Source: Patiria miniata (taxonomy: Eukaryota; Echinodermata; Asteroidea; Valvatida; Asterinidae). From it: DNA of 64,000 nt. The notes beneath the pieces are model-generated. The model was not told the DNA's origin. It did no database searches and saw only the letters and a list, made by a program, of their open reading frames with translations. The DNA lies in the NCBI RefSeq assembly GCF_015706575.1, contig NW_024037069.1:44833553-44897552 (forward strand), given 5' to 3'. The position numbers and the translations under genes are program-made. Positions 12,009 to 23,119 of this stretch are shown piece by piece; within the stretch, counting starts at the first letter, position 1, and every line of letters begins with the position of its first letter.

Positions 12009-13071
12009 GGCCGCGGGAACATTTTACATGATTTCGCAACGAAATCCAGTCACGTGACACAAAAAAAAATCGTGCTTACTTTTTGTTTTCTGTTTTCTCA
12101 AAATGTAGTGTATCCACTTACGGAAACTTAAACAAGTTTAATGCACCCTTCTTAAGCTAATCAGCAATTTTGTAGCTTCAAACCAAAAAAGACAGAGAGA
12201 TTCTAAAAAAAACCAACTGATTAAGACAAGATAAGTTTGCAAGAACAGATTACCACTTACAATAACTCTCATGGAGTTGATCTTTGTTCAGCCGACATTT
12301 TATGTGGCCGCGGGAACATTTTACATGATTTCGCAATCCAGTCACGTGACACAAAAAAAATCGTGCTTACTTTTTGTTTTCTGTTTTCTCAAAATGTAGT
12401 GTATCCACTTACGGAATCTTAAACAAGTTTAATGCACCCTTCTTAACCCTAAAGGGGCCGGGTTATTTTGACCATGCATCTCTCAGCCGGGGGGGGGGAG
12501 GGGGCGGATTCCGCCCCCCCCCCTCCTAAGATCTCGGCCATCGAGTGACGAAAATTTTTTGAAACTCAGCACATGCATAGAGCAACTCTTCCTAAACATG
12601 CCCAAGAAATTTCATGACTATAGGTCAAAGGGTTTTGGAATTATGGCTAATTAATTATTCATATGTATGAAAGGCAATTCTGCTCGGTGTACACGACGTA
12701 TATGCGAAAATTCAGTTTTCACGGCGCGTAGCGCCGGAAAATTTTTCGCTACGGGCCAACCCGTGGTCCGATTTTTATGTTTTTGGTATCAAAAGATGCG
12801 CAAAGCTCGAGGCTAAAAAGTCATAACAGCTCAGGTCGCAAAAAAATTTTTTTTAGAAGCTATCGCGGAAAATGTTGAGGGGGGGCGGATTCCGCCCCCC
12901 CGGCCCCTTTAGGGTTAAGCTAATCAGCAATTTTGTAGCTTCAAACCAAAAAAACACAGAGAGATTCTAAAAAAAACCAACTGATTAAGACAAGATAAGT
13001 TTGCAAGAACAGATTACCACTTACAATAACTCTCATCGAGTTGATCTTTGTTCAGCCGACATTTATTTCTG
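12009..13071. repeat. Tandem duplication, 297-bp unit, second copy interrupted by MITE
   Basis: Unit 1 starts GGCCGCGGGAACATTTTACA at 12009 and unit 2 starts the same at 12306. Both carry TCACGTGACAC, CAAAATGTAGTGTATCCACT and GAACAGATTACCACTTACAA. Unit 1 ends in a fragment of the last about 40 bp of a minus-strand FAMeT exon 1, and unit 2 runs into the full exon at 13025. So the duplication break lies inside the exon. Confidence 0.85.
12447..12914. mobile_element. TTAA-flanked MITE (piggyBac-like), 468 bp
   Basis: The ends CCCTAAAGGGGCCGGG and CCGGCCCCTTTAGGG are exact inverted repeats, flanked by TTAA at 12443-12446 and 12915-12918. The first unit of the surrounding tandem duplication keeps the empty site (CTTCTTAAGCTAATC, near 12150). 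TTAA targeting is typical of piggyBac. No transposase frame. Confidence 0.92.
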
Positions 13072-13238
13072 AACGCCGCGAATGTCTTGTCACGGAGCGT
13101 GGTAAGATCATCACCGGCTGCAGCCTTGATCATGGCGCTACACATCTCTCCTCGTACAGGCAGCAAAAAGATTGCGATCTCCAACGAGATGTGAAAGAGT
13201 GCAGACACAATAATACGCGAAACCGCTCGGTGGAACAT
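13025..13238 (-). pseudogene. Inverted orphan exon 1 of the FAMeT-domain family
   Basis: On the minus strand an ATG at 13238 opens MFHRAVSRI, then a hydrophobic signal segment ending LLPVRG, EMCSAM, AAAGDDLTTLRDKTFAAF and CRLNKDQLDES. It ends in phase 1 at a GTAAG donor after 214 nt, the same length as exon 1 of copies A and C. Upstream (to its right) GTCAGTGAGCAATA precedes the start, as in copy A, and an ACCATGGAAA block resembles the upstream of copy C, so the promoter side was copied too. No exon 2 or 3 is seen to its left on this strand. It could be a lone remnant, or the lost exon 1 of copy B flipped by inversion. Confidence 0.75.
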
Positions 13239-13464
13239 AACTATTGCTCACTGACAAGAAACAGTTATGTCTGTCAAACATATTACCATCCCTCTCACAC
13301 AAGCAAATTAACAAAACAATCTCCGATGGTTTTGGGGAACGGGTGTAAGATTTATTGCTGTCAGCGGCGTTTTGTTCTGTTTCCATGGTGATATGACTCG
13401 CTTTCTGTTGACTTTACGAACGCTGACTACAGATATTAAAAAGGCCGTATATATAGAACTGGAC

Positions 13465-13615
13465 CGATATTAATAGCAGAATAAAGAGATACACTAAAGG
13501 GAATCATAGAAAAAAAATTGGGTTGAAAGAGTTTTCACAGTTTGAGAAAAATGAGTTTTTTCACTGGTTTTTCTTAACTACACGAAAGCAATGGAAAGTC
13601 CACACTTGGTATGTA
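13465..13615. repeat. Inverted duplicate of 21415-21550
   Basis: AGCAGAATAAAGAGA, CACTAAAGGGAATCATAGAA, AATTGGGTTGAAAGAGTTTT and AACTACACGAAAG here appear reverse-complemented at 21415-21550. Either an interspersed element or a marker of the rearrangement that flipped the nearby exon 1. Confidence 0.7.
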
Positions 13616-13933
13616 ACGTAAACTTGTGTGTGTGGGTGTGTGTGTGGGGTCATCAGTAAATCAATGCTGAAATGTAGACAGTTTATTTGTTTCTGCGGGC
13701 ACTTGGCTCGTACAATACTTTTAATGGGGGCGCTGTTGAAATCAACACTATTACAGAATAGTGTAGAAATACCCTCGTAACCCAGCTTGCTCCGAATTTG
13801 ACTGACCGAATTTTGTGCACTGGCGGATGTTATTTTCAGTATAAATGCCATATTTTGGGGGGAATCAGAGCCGGGCGGGGGGGGGCATTTAACCTTATTT
13901 TTACACTGTTATTTCGGTTGTGTAAAAATCAAA

Positions 13934-14029
13934 CGGTTGTGTACTATATGAACCCAGCAACCCTTGTGTAAACTGTTGTTCATTTTTTAACACAACTGGT
14001 TGCTAGGTTCATATAGTACACAACCAAAA
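13934..14029. repeat. Hairpin, 28-bp arms
   Basis: GGTTGTGTACTATATGAACC..AGCAACC is mirrored by GGTTGCTAGGTTCATATAGT..ACACAACC, with about 38 bases between. One mismatch at most. Probably a small fold-back element. Confidence 0.75.
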
Positions 14030-14921
14030 TTGTATATCTATGAAAAAGTTGAGTCAGAGCTGGGGCAATTTTAAATTAAAAAAGACAAGCCATCATTAAC
14101 TACCCGGTTTGCTTTTACATAATTTATTCAGCCATTAAAGTGTTGTGTGTAAGAAAACCGTACTACACAATTTTATAACAAAGAAAACAATACACACACC
14201 AACTTGAACATCTCTCAATCAGTCGCCTAACCAGGGTATTGTTTGCCTGTTGCAAAAAAGAACATTCGTCCAGTCAGGCGAGTCACCGAGACCACTTTGC
14301 AAATATAAATTGAAATTAGAAATTCGTTTTGTTGAGTTACAAATTAAACGTAGAATGCTTGATATCGGGCAGACAACTATTTCATTGCCCATCAGTTAAG
14401 TTGTGAATAAATGTCAGAACAGAAAAAAAAGGATCAATAAATTCAGTCTCTTCTATATAGTAGAACCATCTATTTGAATTTGAAGGGAAAAAACATTTCT
14501 TTTGGACTTGATTAATGTTTATATACTTCCGACTTCGCATGACACATGCGTACATAATGCACGTGCAATTTGGATGCGGCAGTGATTAGCTTCCCACAAT
14601 TTTGTCCACATGGTCCGCAATGAAAAAGAAATCACACACGGTATTGTAGCAAAAATAGACTTAATTATTGTTTTATTTATATGTTTTGTGTATGTTTGTA
14701 CCCCCATACCTCAATTTAGTTTAACAGAATGTTTTTGTACAAATTGCTCACTATAGCATTTGACCTGATTCTAAATTTTGGGCTATACCATTATTTTACT
14801 AGTCATGCAACAGTCCAACTTGGCCCAGTTAAGTTTAAAGTAGATCATCAGTATACGTGCATAACCATTGATCAGTTTCCTATTCTTCACTCTGCCAGGG
14901 CCAGAGTAAATCCTAATAGTA
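14030..14921. other. No gene seen
   Basis: AT-rich, no recognised exon. Confidence 0.4.
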
Positions 14922-15351
14922 TGAAGCCCGGGAAGGGACAGGGTGGGAATTTTTTTTGGAATTTCTTAATTCGTTCGCACGAATTCCTATTTCGTTCGCA
15001 CGAATTCCTATTTCGTTCGCACGAATTACTAATTCGTGGGAACGAATTACTAGGCCTAATTCGTTCGCACGAATTAGTAATTCGTTCGAACGAATTACTA
15101 ATTCGTGCGAACGAATTACTAATTCGTGCGAACGAATTAGGAATTCGTGCGAACGAAATAGGAATTCGTGCGAACGAAATAGGAATTCGTGCGAACGAAT
15201 TAGGAATTCGTGCGAACGAAATAGGAATTCGTGCGAACGAATTAGGAATTCGTGCGAACGAATTAGGAATTCGTGCGAACGAATTAGGAATTCGTGCGAA
15301 CAAATTAGGAAATTCCAAAAAAAATTCCACCCTGTCCCTTTCCGGGCTTCA
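14922..15351. mobile_element. Second fold-back element with AATTCG palindromic array, TA target site
   Basis: The ends match the copy at 11346-11691 and are again flanked by TA (14920-14921 and 15352-15353). It holds more array units (about 18) than the first copy. The switch of orientation is marked by the same TAGGCCTA-containing spacer. All six frames are open through the array; none is a gene. Confidence 0.8.
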
Positions 15352-17684
15352 TATTTTCCAGATATTGTTTGTGAGCCTTAAGTTAAAATTTACAATATTA
15401 ATCTAAACTCATGTTAATTGTCTTTCTGAATTTAGCCTTGCTAGTCTAAGCAGTACATTAAAAGGCACAATTTTCAATTGTATTTTCCTTTTATGCAAGA
15501 AAAAGTACAGTGTCTTTAAAAAAAAATAGGAAAGGTAAAAAATTACAATTTTGCCCTTAAAATCAATTTTGTTTCACTAAAATTGGAAAACACAGCTGGA
15601 TCGTCTACTCTTTGAAGCGAATCCGGAACATAAAAGGGAAACTTTGGGGTAGATGAAAACAACAACAACAACAATTAAGAGTGGATACAAAAGAAGAACA
15701 GAAAATTTAAAGTAAATTTACTGTGAAATTCAAATTTGAATGTCGATTTTATTGTCAAACTATTATGGCAATTTGAAATACATTTAGAGATGTAAATTGC
15801 TGATTCAAGCCCTCCCCCCCCCAAAAAAAAAACCTACATAAATTACCGGCATTTTTATGTGAAATCACTCTTTTCCTATACTTTTTGAAATTTTAGTTTT
15901 ACGCCTACAAACGTGACATACCAGCAAAAATTTCATAGAAACAATTCTTAGCTTTAAGGTTTTGTTAAATTCATGTCTTAGATAAATTCGGGTTAAATTT
16001 GTTTGGGGGGGTTCATATGCAAGATGCGCCCCCTTTATGAAAAAAATTGGGACACGCCCTTAAAGGGGGGCAAAAAGTTTTTGATTTGAAATGCGAACAT
16101 TCTATCTTTCCCGATCACATAACTGAATGAGGGAAAACCGCACCAAGTTACGGTTAGATTTTCTGTTAACACTATTTGCCAACCCCCACTTTTATGAAAT
16201 ATGGTCCCAACCGCAAAAGAGGCAGCATTTCGAAAGGATTTTATTCTCGTGATGTAGCACTTTGGTGAGCTGTCCAAATTCGAAAAAGAAAAGTAAAATT
16301 GTCTGAATCGTTTTTTGCGCGCGAAGACCCCCACTTTTTAATGTCATTGCCCTTACCTTGTAAGGGTCAGAACTTGTTGAGGTATACATGTGGAAGAATT
16401 ATCTAGAAAACTAAATCGTGGCATTTTTTGGAAATAGCAGGCACCCATGCTAGATAAATTATTTGAGCCATAACAAACACGATATGGGTGGTGGATACCA
16501 TCGTCAATTTAGATTCAAGGTTATTTTCAAGGTCACAAAGGTCAAATGAGGTAAAATCTGGACTTGAAAACAATTATTTGATTCAATTAGTTGACACTGG
16601 TGATTTAAAATTGAATGGCCTAATTGGTGTTCCTGTGGATTGAACAGCAGTTGTTGTTTTTGAAGAATCAAGTGCAAGAGGCAATAGAAAGACGACTTCT
16701 GTCAATATAGTGATAGTTAACTTCACATGGCTTTAGCGGATGGAAAGGCCAGGGCTCGGACCGTTGTTCAGCAAAAACAAAAAACAAAAATTGGTGATAC
16801 TAAATATGCAGATGTGCTACTTAGGCTTGAGATCCGTTTGGAGGAAGACCTTTATGCACCCGTAATCACATGGCACAAAGCCAGCAACTTTATCTTCAGT
16901 TCCGGAGCAGATAAATTAAAAAAGTAACACAAGGCAACAGCAGAGGCACACTGAAAAATTGCCTGGGTTAATTTTATCCAAGCAAGGGTGAAAACTGCCA
17001 CTACCCAAAATTCGGTTGATCTTTACCCAATTGTTTGGATTAGAATTTCTGTTAAATTCAACCAAAAGTTGTGGTCATACAATACCAAATTTATTTTTTA
17101 TTGTAATTAATTACAATAAATTAAAGGTTTATTACAAATTATACAATAAGTGATGTAAATTCTTCCAAAACGAAAAGAAATACCCGTTTTGACTTTATTT
17201 GACCTTGGACCTTGAAAATGACCTTAAGGGTCAAAATTAAGGGTTGCATCCACTTACATTTTCTTCCCCATCCTACGAATGATTGATCTAACGTGGTTGC
17301 CTGCCATTACCAACAAATGACATCATGCAATATCCCACTTTGGCGGGTCCACTATTATGATCCAGAAAGTTAGCCCTCTGACAAGTCAGTTGACTTATGG
17401 TCAATTATCATCTCCCATTTGCAATTCAGGATACTTCCTTGAACTTGGATTAATTATTAAGAATAACTACGGACAGTAATGGTGTTGTTTTTTGCAGTAA
17501 TGGGTTCATGTTTTCATAAAGTTCAATGTTACTTTGAACCTCTTTTTATGTCGAGTTGAGTTCACAATATTTTCCCCATGATGTCCCACGAAGGTTTTTA
17601 CATACCATTTTTTCAAACAATTAAACTCAGTGATGCATGATCAGAGGTGGCTCATTGTCCGTAAGTTACGAGAAAATAATAACA
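15352..17684. other. Intergenic; no gene identified
   Basis: Contains low-complexity poly-C/poly-A and AT-rich sequence. A 66-codon plus-strand frame at 16727-16927 (with PVITWHKASNFIF) has no known motif and is probably chance or an old repeat remnant. Confidence 0.4.
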
Positions 17685-18664
17685 ATGGTCATTAAGGTAG
17701 TATTTTGTTCATATTATCCCCTTATCTTTTGGGTGACTCCCCGTACAGCAGCTTGCTCAGTTTCCACAGAGGGCCGAGGTGTGCACCCGGGTCCAACAAA
17801 GTTTAAACTAAATCCACTCATAATGCCTTTCCGGCTGGAGTTTGAGGTGAAGACTGAGTCTGGTGCGGCGATCGCCTTGGCAGAAGACAAGACAGACGAG
17901 TCCCTCTTTGCCGAAATAAGTAAGTCTGAGGTCTACAATTACACTTTCCTATCGTTGGTAAGTGGCGCAGCTAGTATTATAGCTCGGAATGACAAATACT
18001 TTCTCTTCTCAATCTCAAAAACTATAAGCTGATGTGAGATTCAAACTTGTGGTTTGAGCTGCTTAAAGCGATCCTCAATCTTAACAAGTAGCCTATGTAC
18101 TTTGAAAGACGTGCAGTGGTTTTTCACATACAATTTATGAAATACAATGTATAAAATGTCGATGTTAGTGTATTACGAAATTATCGTTCCCACTGTATTC
18201 ATACTTCAGCGATAACTTTTTCATCGTATATGACCCCCCCCCCCAAAAAAAAAAAAAAAAAAAGAAACCTGCGTTACGCGTACGACAGCTAATAGACTTT
18301 TTACACAAGAAACTGCATGTTGCAAGAAAAATCAAATGGTAATTTTCGAAATCTTTTCTATCTAGGAATCGGAGGTGACTGGAATAGAAAGGTTCTCGTA
18401 AGACCCTGCTATTACCTTACGTGTCCCCATATCCTTGCTGAACACATCGAGGCAGGTCTGGTTGACGCAAATGAATACCGCCCCTTCTGGATCGACTACA
18501 AAGGGGGCGTGGACAAGGTCGGTAAAGGAGGACAGGAGGAGGCTTTTTTGGAGTGGGACGCCGGTGCATATCATCAGCGAGTAGCAACTCAAGTGCACGT
18601 TGGTGTGGCTTCACGGGGTTACCCACACGAAGATTGGGTGTTATACCACGCTTGTGAGCAATAA
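17685..18664 (+). CDS. FAMeT-domain secreted protein, copy B (exons 2-3; usual exon 1 absent)
   Basis: Exon 2 (17752-17919, 168 nt, phase 1-1) begins CSVST after acceptor GTACAGCAG and ends AEI before GTAAGT. Exon 3 (18366-18664) opens at TCTATCTAG with IGGDWN, then the family core EYRPFWIDYKGG, GGQEEAFLEWDAG and the final DWVLYHACEQ before TAA. These are the strands of a Methyltransf_FA domain, known from crustacean farnesoic acid O-methyltransferase and common in extracellular metazoan proteins. No exon 1 precedes it on this strand. The frame is open upstream of exon 2 to an ATG at 17685, whose first about 23 residues are hydrophobic (VIKVVFCSYYPLIFWV) and could act as a substitute signal peptide. 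AATAAA overlaps the stop region. Reading exon 2 from 17685 is inference; the copy may equally be a pseudogene. Confidence 0.65.
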
Positions 18665-19667
18665 ATAAAAATAAGACATTAAAGCACTTTAAAGTAAGGT
18701 CGTTGTCGATCTACCACACAGTATGCGTGATGAGCTACGGATACAAAGATCCCTGGTTCTTAATCCACGTTGTCGCTGCTCATTGCCATCAACTATTTTT
18801 TTTTCTTCTGAATTTATCGTTGAGATAAGTTTATTCTAAGGGGAAAAAAGAGAACGAGAACATGAGTGTCTTGCAACGATTCAAAGGAAAACTGAATTAT
18901 GCATGACATTTTGGGCAACCCACCTACGGAAAAAAATGTTTTATACAAATGCCTCATACAAATGCACGTGTCATGCTCAGACGGAAGGGTTCACCCCTGT
19001 TTAAATGTATAGTGCATAAAAAAAAATCAAATCCAAAATGCCTTTGTGCAGTATATCCTAGAGTAATGTCTGCAAGCCACAATCATAGGCAATGTCTATA
19101 TCGCAGCCAAAATGTACCTTACCAGGAGACGTTCTACACAAACTGTACGTTATTCAAAAGCTTATTGGTAGACCCTACAAGCTGGCAAATGAGCAATTAT
19201 TGAGACACAACAGATTTGGAGAAAATGCAAGATGTAAAACATTATGCCACTATTTACCTCTTTGTGCAGTAAATCCAATAGCAACGCCTGCAACAACAGC
19301 GATACGCCCTTTCTTTATCGCAGGCAAAAGGTTATTTCATCTCGCCGATCTTTATAAATAAATTCAATGGGATCAAATTAGGTTTTGCCCTTCATCGACG
19401 TTTTAAACACTGTATACTCAGTGTTTTACCTCCCGACTGAAAGTTGGGAAAAAACTGTATACGTACAGTCCATGCGAGCAAAGCTGTACGTTGGCACCTA
19501 CACACAGAGCTTTTGCGCGTTTGGGGCCAAAACTTTTCATTATGAACAATCAAAAACCATTCTAGACTATTAATTACTGCATTTTGACGGGTTTGTGGGC
19601 AAAAAACGTATTTCTAGTATAATCTAGAAAGAATTAAATAAAACCCGTCGCTTACCGTACCAATGGA
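18665..19667. other. No gene seen
   Basis: 3' flank of copy B. AT-rich with several random frames. No domain, exon or repeat end recognised. Confidence 0.45.
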
Positions 19668-20232
19668 CAGTGTTGTAGTACTCGTACTCAGTACTCGTAC
19701 TCGAGTACTACTCGAGTACTCTTTTTAAAGTATCGTACTTGTCCTCGTAATCGAATGTCAAAGTAGTCGTACTCGAAATGACGTTTCTCGTACTCGATCA
19801 TCCAAGTACCTGTACTCGAGTAACAGTACTCGAAAAAAAATGGTATAGCTTGACTTAATACAGTTTTATTAAATGTGTCGATATATGTACAGTTTGCAAT
19901 GAATGATTGGCTTGCGGAGAACTCGAACATTCCTGATTTTCCACTGTGCACGTCCGGACAAACACATTTAACAGCTAGCCGTGATGAGTGGGTCTGTATA
20001 TCGGATTGACTGGGCCTGGGTAATTACGCACAATGAACCATTTGCCGTATGACCAAATACGGAAATAGAAGTACTCGTACTCGTACTCGTAAGTACCAGT
20101 ACTCGTACTCGGAAGTACAAGTACTTGTACTCGGAGACCTGAACTTGTACTCGGAAATACAAGTATTCGTACACGTACTCGGTATTCTAAGTACTCGGTA
20201 CTTGGGGGAAAAAGTACACGACTACAACACTG
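19668..20232. mobile_element. hAT-type element rich in TACTCG repeats, 565 bp
   Basis: The ends CAGTGTTGTAGT..CTCGTACTC and GAGTAC-like..CGACTACAACACTG are inverted. The flanks CCAATGGA and CCCATGAA agree at 6 of 8 positions, consistent with an old 8-bp target duplication. Both ends hold clusters of the GTACTCG/CGAGTAC motif, and the middle is unique AT-rich sequence. Non-coding. Confidence 0.7.
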
Positions 20233-20474
20233 CCCATGAATCACCATATACATCAGCTATTAGATAGGCGTGTATAGCATCCGTCTCACCACATTATTCA
20301 ATTAAAATAATATTTCTGCGACTTAAAACAGACGACTAAAACACAACTCTGTTCAAGCATTTACAATTTAACAGAATATCATTTTAACCTTCAATCCGTA
20401 TGCGGGATGTGGAAGTAGTAACAATGAAAAGAACAATGGAAAGACCAATAGTTCATTCAATTTCGTCGGACTGT

Positions 20475-20600
20475 TTTTGAAATAACAACAAAACCGTGAA
20501 GTCAATCTTGAAAAAAAAAATGATTGTGCAGATACTCCTTATCCTTGGCCTAAACCCCTATGAGTTTCATTTAATTTTCGTCACGCATTACTACACTATT
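20475..20600. repeat. Fragment of the fold-back element in FREP1 intron 1
   Basis: GTGCAGATACTCCTTATCCT and TGGCCTAAACCCCTATG.GTTTCATTTAATTT also occur at about 40455-40530 inside the element at 40376-40978. Confidence 0.7.
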
Positions 20601-20700
20601 GTCTATTTATATGTATTGGGTATCAAATTAACAATAAAATAAATTTACTAAAAACGGGGGGTGGGGATGTGTGATCAGACCCCTGGAGCCGCCACCCCCA

Positions 20701-20960
20701 AATCAAGTCCAGCAAAGTGAATACAATTATTTATGGTGTGATGCTGGTGCAGTAGGTTCGGGTGCGATATTATGTAATGATGTTCAAACAGCAAATAAGA
20801 ACTGGACACCAGAGGAATCTGGGGCCAGTTTTATTTGGCGTGAAATAAACACTACATTTTCGGCGTTATCTTCCTTTTTGTCGATTTATTCTCTTTCAAA
20901 TGTAAAGGTTCTCACAGACAGCTAGGCAGCACAAGCGGTTCTAGAGCCATTTTTTTTGGG
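20701..20960 (+). pseudogene. Retrotransposon RNase H fragment
   Basis: The frame contains LWCDAGAVGSGAILCND, then WTPEESGASFIWREI, then LSSFLSIYSLSNVKVLTDS, a stop, and AAQAVLEP in the same frame. The order D..G.GA.L, then S..WRE, then V..LTDS..A matches the RNase H domain of retroelements, with the DIRS/LTR-type S..WRE motif. The in-frame TAG and lack of neighbouring reverse transcriptase show a dead remnant. Confidence 0.6.
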
Positions 20961-21339
20961 GGGGGGGCTAGCAGGGTGGATCCTGTTTTTTTTCAGGGAA
21001 ACGTGCTGAAATGTAGTTTTCAATGGGGAGCGCTGATAAAATCCTACAATCAGGCATAGTATATTAAGTGTACAAATGAACCCTTCCTCTTTCCGTTTAA
21101 TGTTTAAAAATAAAATTACAACAACAAATTATCCCGTTTCTATTCTCGTTATTATAACCCAAGAACGTCTGGACATTACGTTTTTGCTCAGAACTGGCAA
21201 AATGTGAATTGCTTGCTAGTTCCACTGTTGTTTTGATACCAAGTGTATTGAGTCATATTTGTACAAGTGTACAGATGAGTAGCAGGCAAAAGGTAATTGG
21301 TCTTTCCTTGATTATACACACCGCCGCCTCTACCTGGTT

Positions 21340-21740
21340 TATGTGGACCTCTTTTGTTCGGAAGTCCACACACAGTGAATGTAATGCCTACCCACGCAGA
21401 CCTGTTTCACATAAGTAGTGTGGACTTTCCTTTCTTTTCGTGTAGTTAAGGAACACCAGTGGAAAAACTCATTTTTCTCAAACTGTGAAAACTCTTTCAA
21501 CCCAATTTTTTTTCTATGATTCCCTTTAGTGTTTCTCTTCATTCTGCTACAGATAAACCTAACCCAAAAATGCCTCTAAACCTGTTTTCCAGAAATGGGG
21601 AAACACTGTGTGGACGTGGGCAAGTCCACACAACGTCGGTGCTACCTACATTATGTGGACGTGTTTTGTTCGGAAGTCCACACTGCGTATGTAAGACAAG
21701 CTCACACGCACACACCCACACACCCATGTGAATTTTTCTG
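21340..21740. repeat. TGTGGAC-rich repeat
   Basis: TTTTGTTCGGAAGTCCACAC occurs at about 21351 and again at about 21665, each preceded by TGTGGAC. Several GTCCACAC/GTGTGGAC motifs in both orientations point to a small fold-back or tandem element. The part 21415-21550 is the inverted duplicate of 13465-13615. Confidence 0.55.
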
Positions 21741-22329
21741 CAGTCGGGGACCCCCTATTGTCCCTCTTTTGTTTGTACTCTTTTTAGGAAGACCTCCCAT
21801 ATGTTTTGTACACGATCGGGAGATTAGGGACCCCATTGTCCTCTATTGTTGAACGTCCCAAATTGAATGCAGAACAAACTCACCCACACACACGCAGGGC
21901 TAGGTGCGGTGACTTCCTGTCAAATGGGGGAGGGGACCAGCAGCTTGGAAGTTCGAAAAGTTGGGGGGCGTAGACACTATCAGAATATAGGGGGCGCTGT
22001 TCAAAAATGTATCGGTCTACATTATACATATACAATAGGCGCATTTACGCCCATTATGTCCCATTTCTGTGAAAAAAACATCATTTGGGAAAAATACCGT
22101 GCAAAGTTAGGTACATTGTGTTAAAATCTGCATCACATATTTTGATAAATTATTTGGGGCACGAGTCTATGGGAAGTGACTGCAGCCGCTTCCATAGACA
22201 CGTGTGTAATTTCCAGCCAGAGCCAAGTAATTCTGACACTGCCTGAAAACGCGCCCTCTCTGTCAAGCACAATGTCCATGGTTCAGCATATCACTTATTT
22301 AAAGTAGATATACAAACGAAGTCTGTGTT

Positions 22330-22535
22330 CAGGGGCGGCGGAACCAGGGGTCTGGGGGGGGGGGGGCATTTGGCCCCCAGATTTTCCCAAGTGGCCCTTT
22401 TGCGGCGATAAATGTGTCCCCTCGCCTCGAGCATGGATGTGCCCAAAAAAAAATGCTGAGCAAGTGCCTCTTTTTGGTAATGACCCCCCTCCCCCCCCCC
22501 CCCCCCCCCAGTTTTAAACCCGTTCCGCCGCCGCT
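22330..22535. mobile_element. hAT-type MITE (CAGGGGCGGCGGAACC ends)
   Basis: The inverted ends CAGGGGCGGCGGAACC and GTTCCGCCGCCGCTG are flanked by the exact 8-bp duplication TCTGTGTT (22322-22329 and 22536-22543). The interior is poly-G on the left and poly-C on the right. Different TIR family from the GGCGTAGCCA elements but the same architecture. Confidence 0.88.
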
Positions 22536-23119
22536 GTCTGTGTTACATCAACCACCGTGTTCAGGCTAGTCTAGCCAAGTCATTTGATTTAACTTCATTA
22601 TAAAATTCAATAATAAGGGCTACTTAATACGTGATTTTAAATCGCGGACTTGATTTGCAGTAATGCCAAATCGGAACGGTTGTAACGAAAGCGAGAGGAA
22701 CAAGTCAAACGAATCCCCCCCCCCCCGGCCCCAAACCTTTCTTTCTTTCTTTTTTACCTATAATAAGTGCCCTTTTCGCGTCTATCCCCAATCAATAACC
22801 GTGCTCGCGCTGGCCTTAATTGGTTTGCTTCAATGAACACAATTAAGAATTTTACTATACGACATAGAATCCGCTTGGACTTAATTTTGCTCTGACACTT
22901 ACATAAATTATCGACCCATTCGTGCATGGTAATGAATTTCTGTATTCATCATTCGTTACGTCAGCAGAAAGCATACACGGTAACCATGGAAATAAAACAA
23001 AACGAAAAAATAAAAATGCAGCGCCTTTACTCTCAAAATACCGAAGCCTGATCATTCTTGTGAAATTTGATTGCTGATTTTTGAAAGAATATTTTCGTTT
23101 TGAGTACAACATATTAAGC

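Noticed and set aside
14729..15406. 225-codon plus-strand frame, the longest in the window
   Set aside because: Most of it is the same palindromic array; the leader before the array has no recognisable feature.
16727..16927. Possible small gene (66 codons)
   Set aside because: No recognisable motif, no splice partner and no repeat relationship found; left as unassigned.
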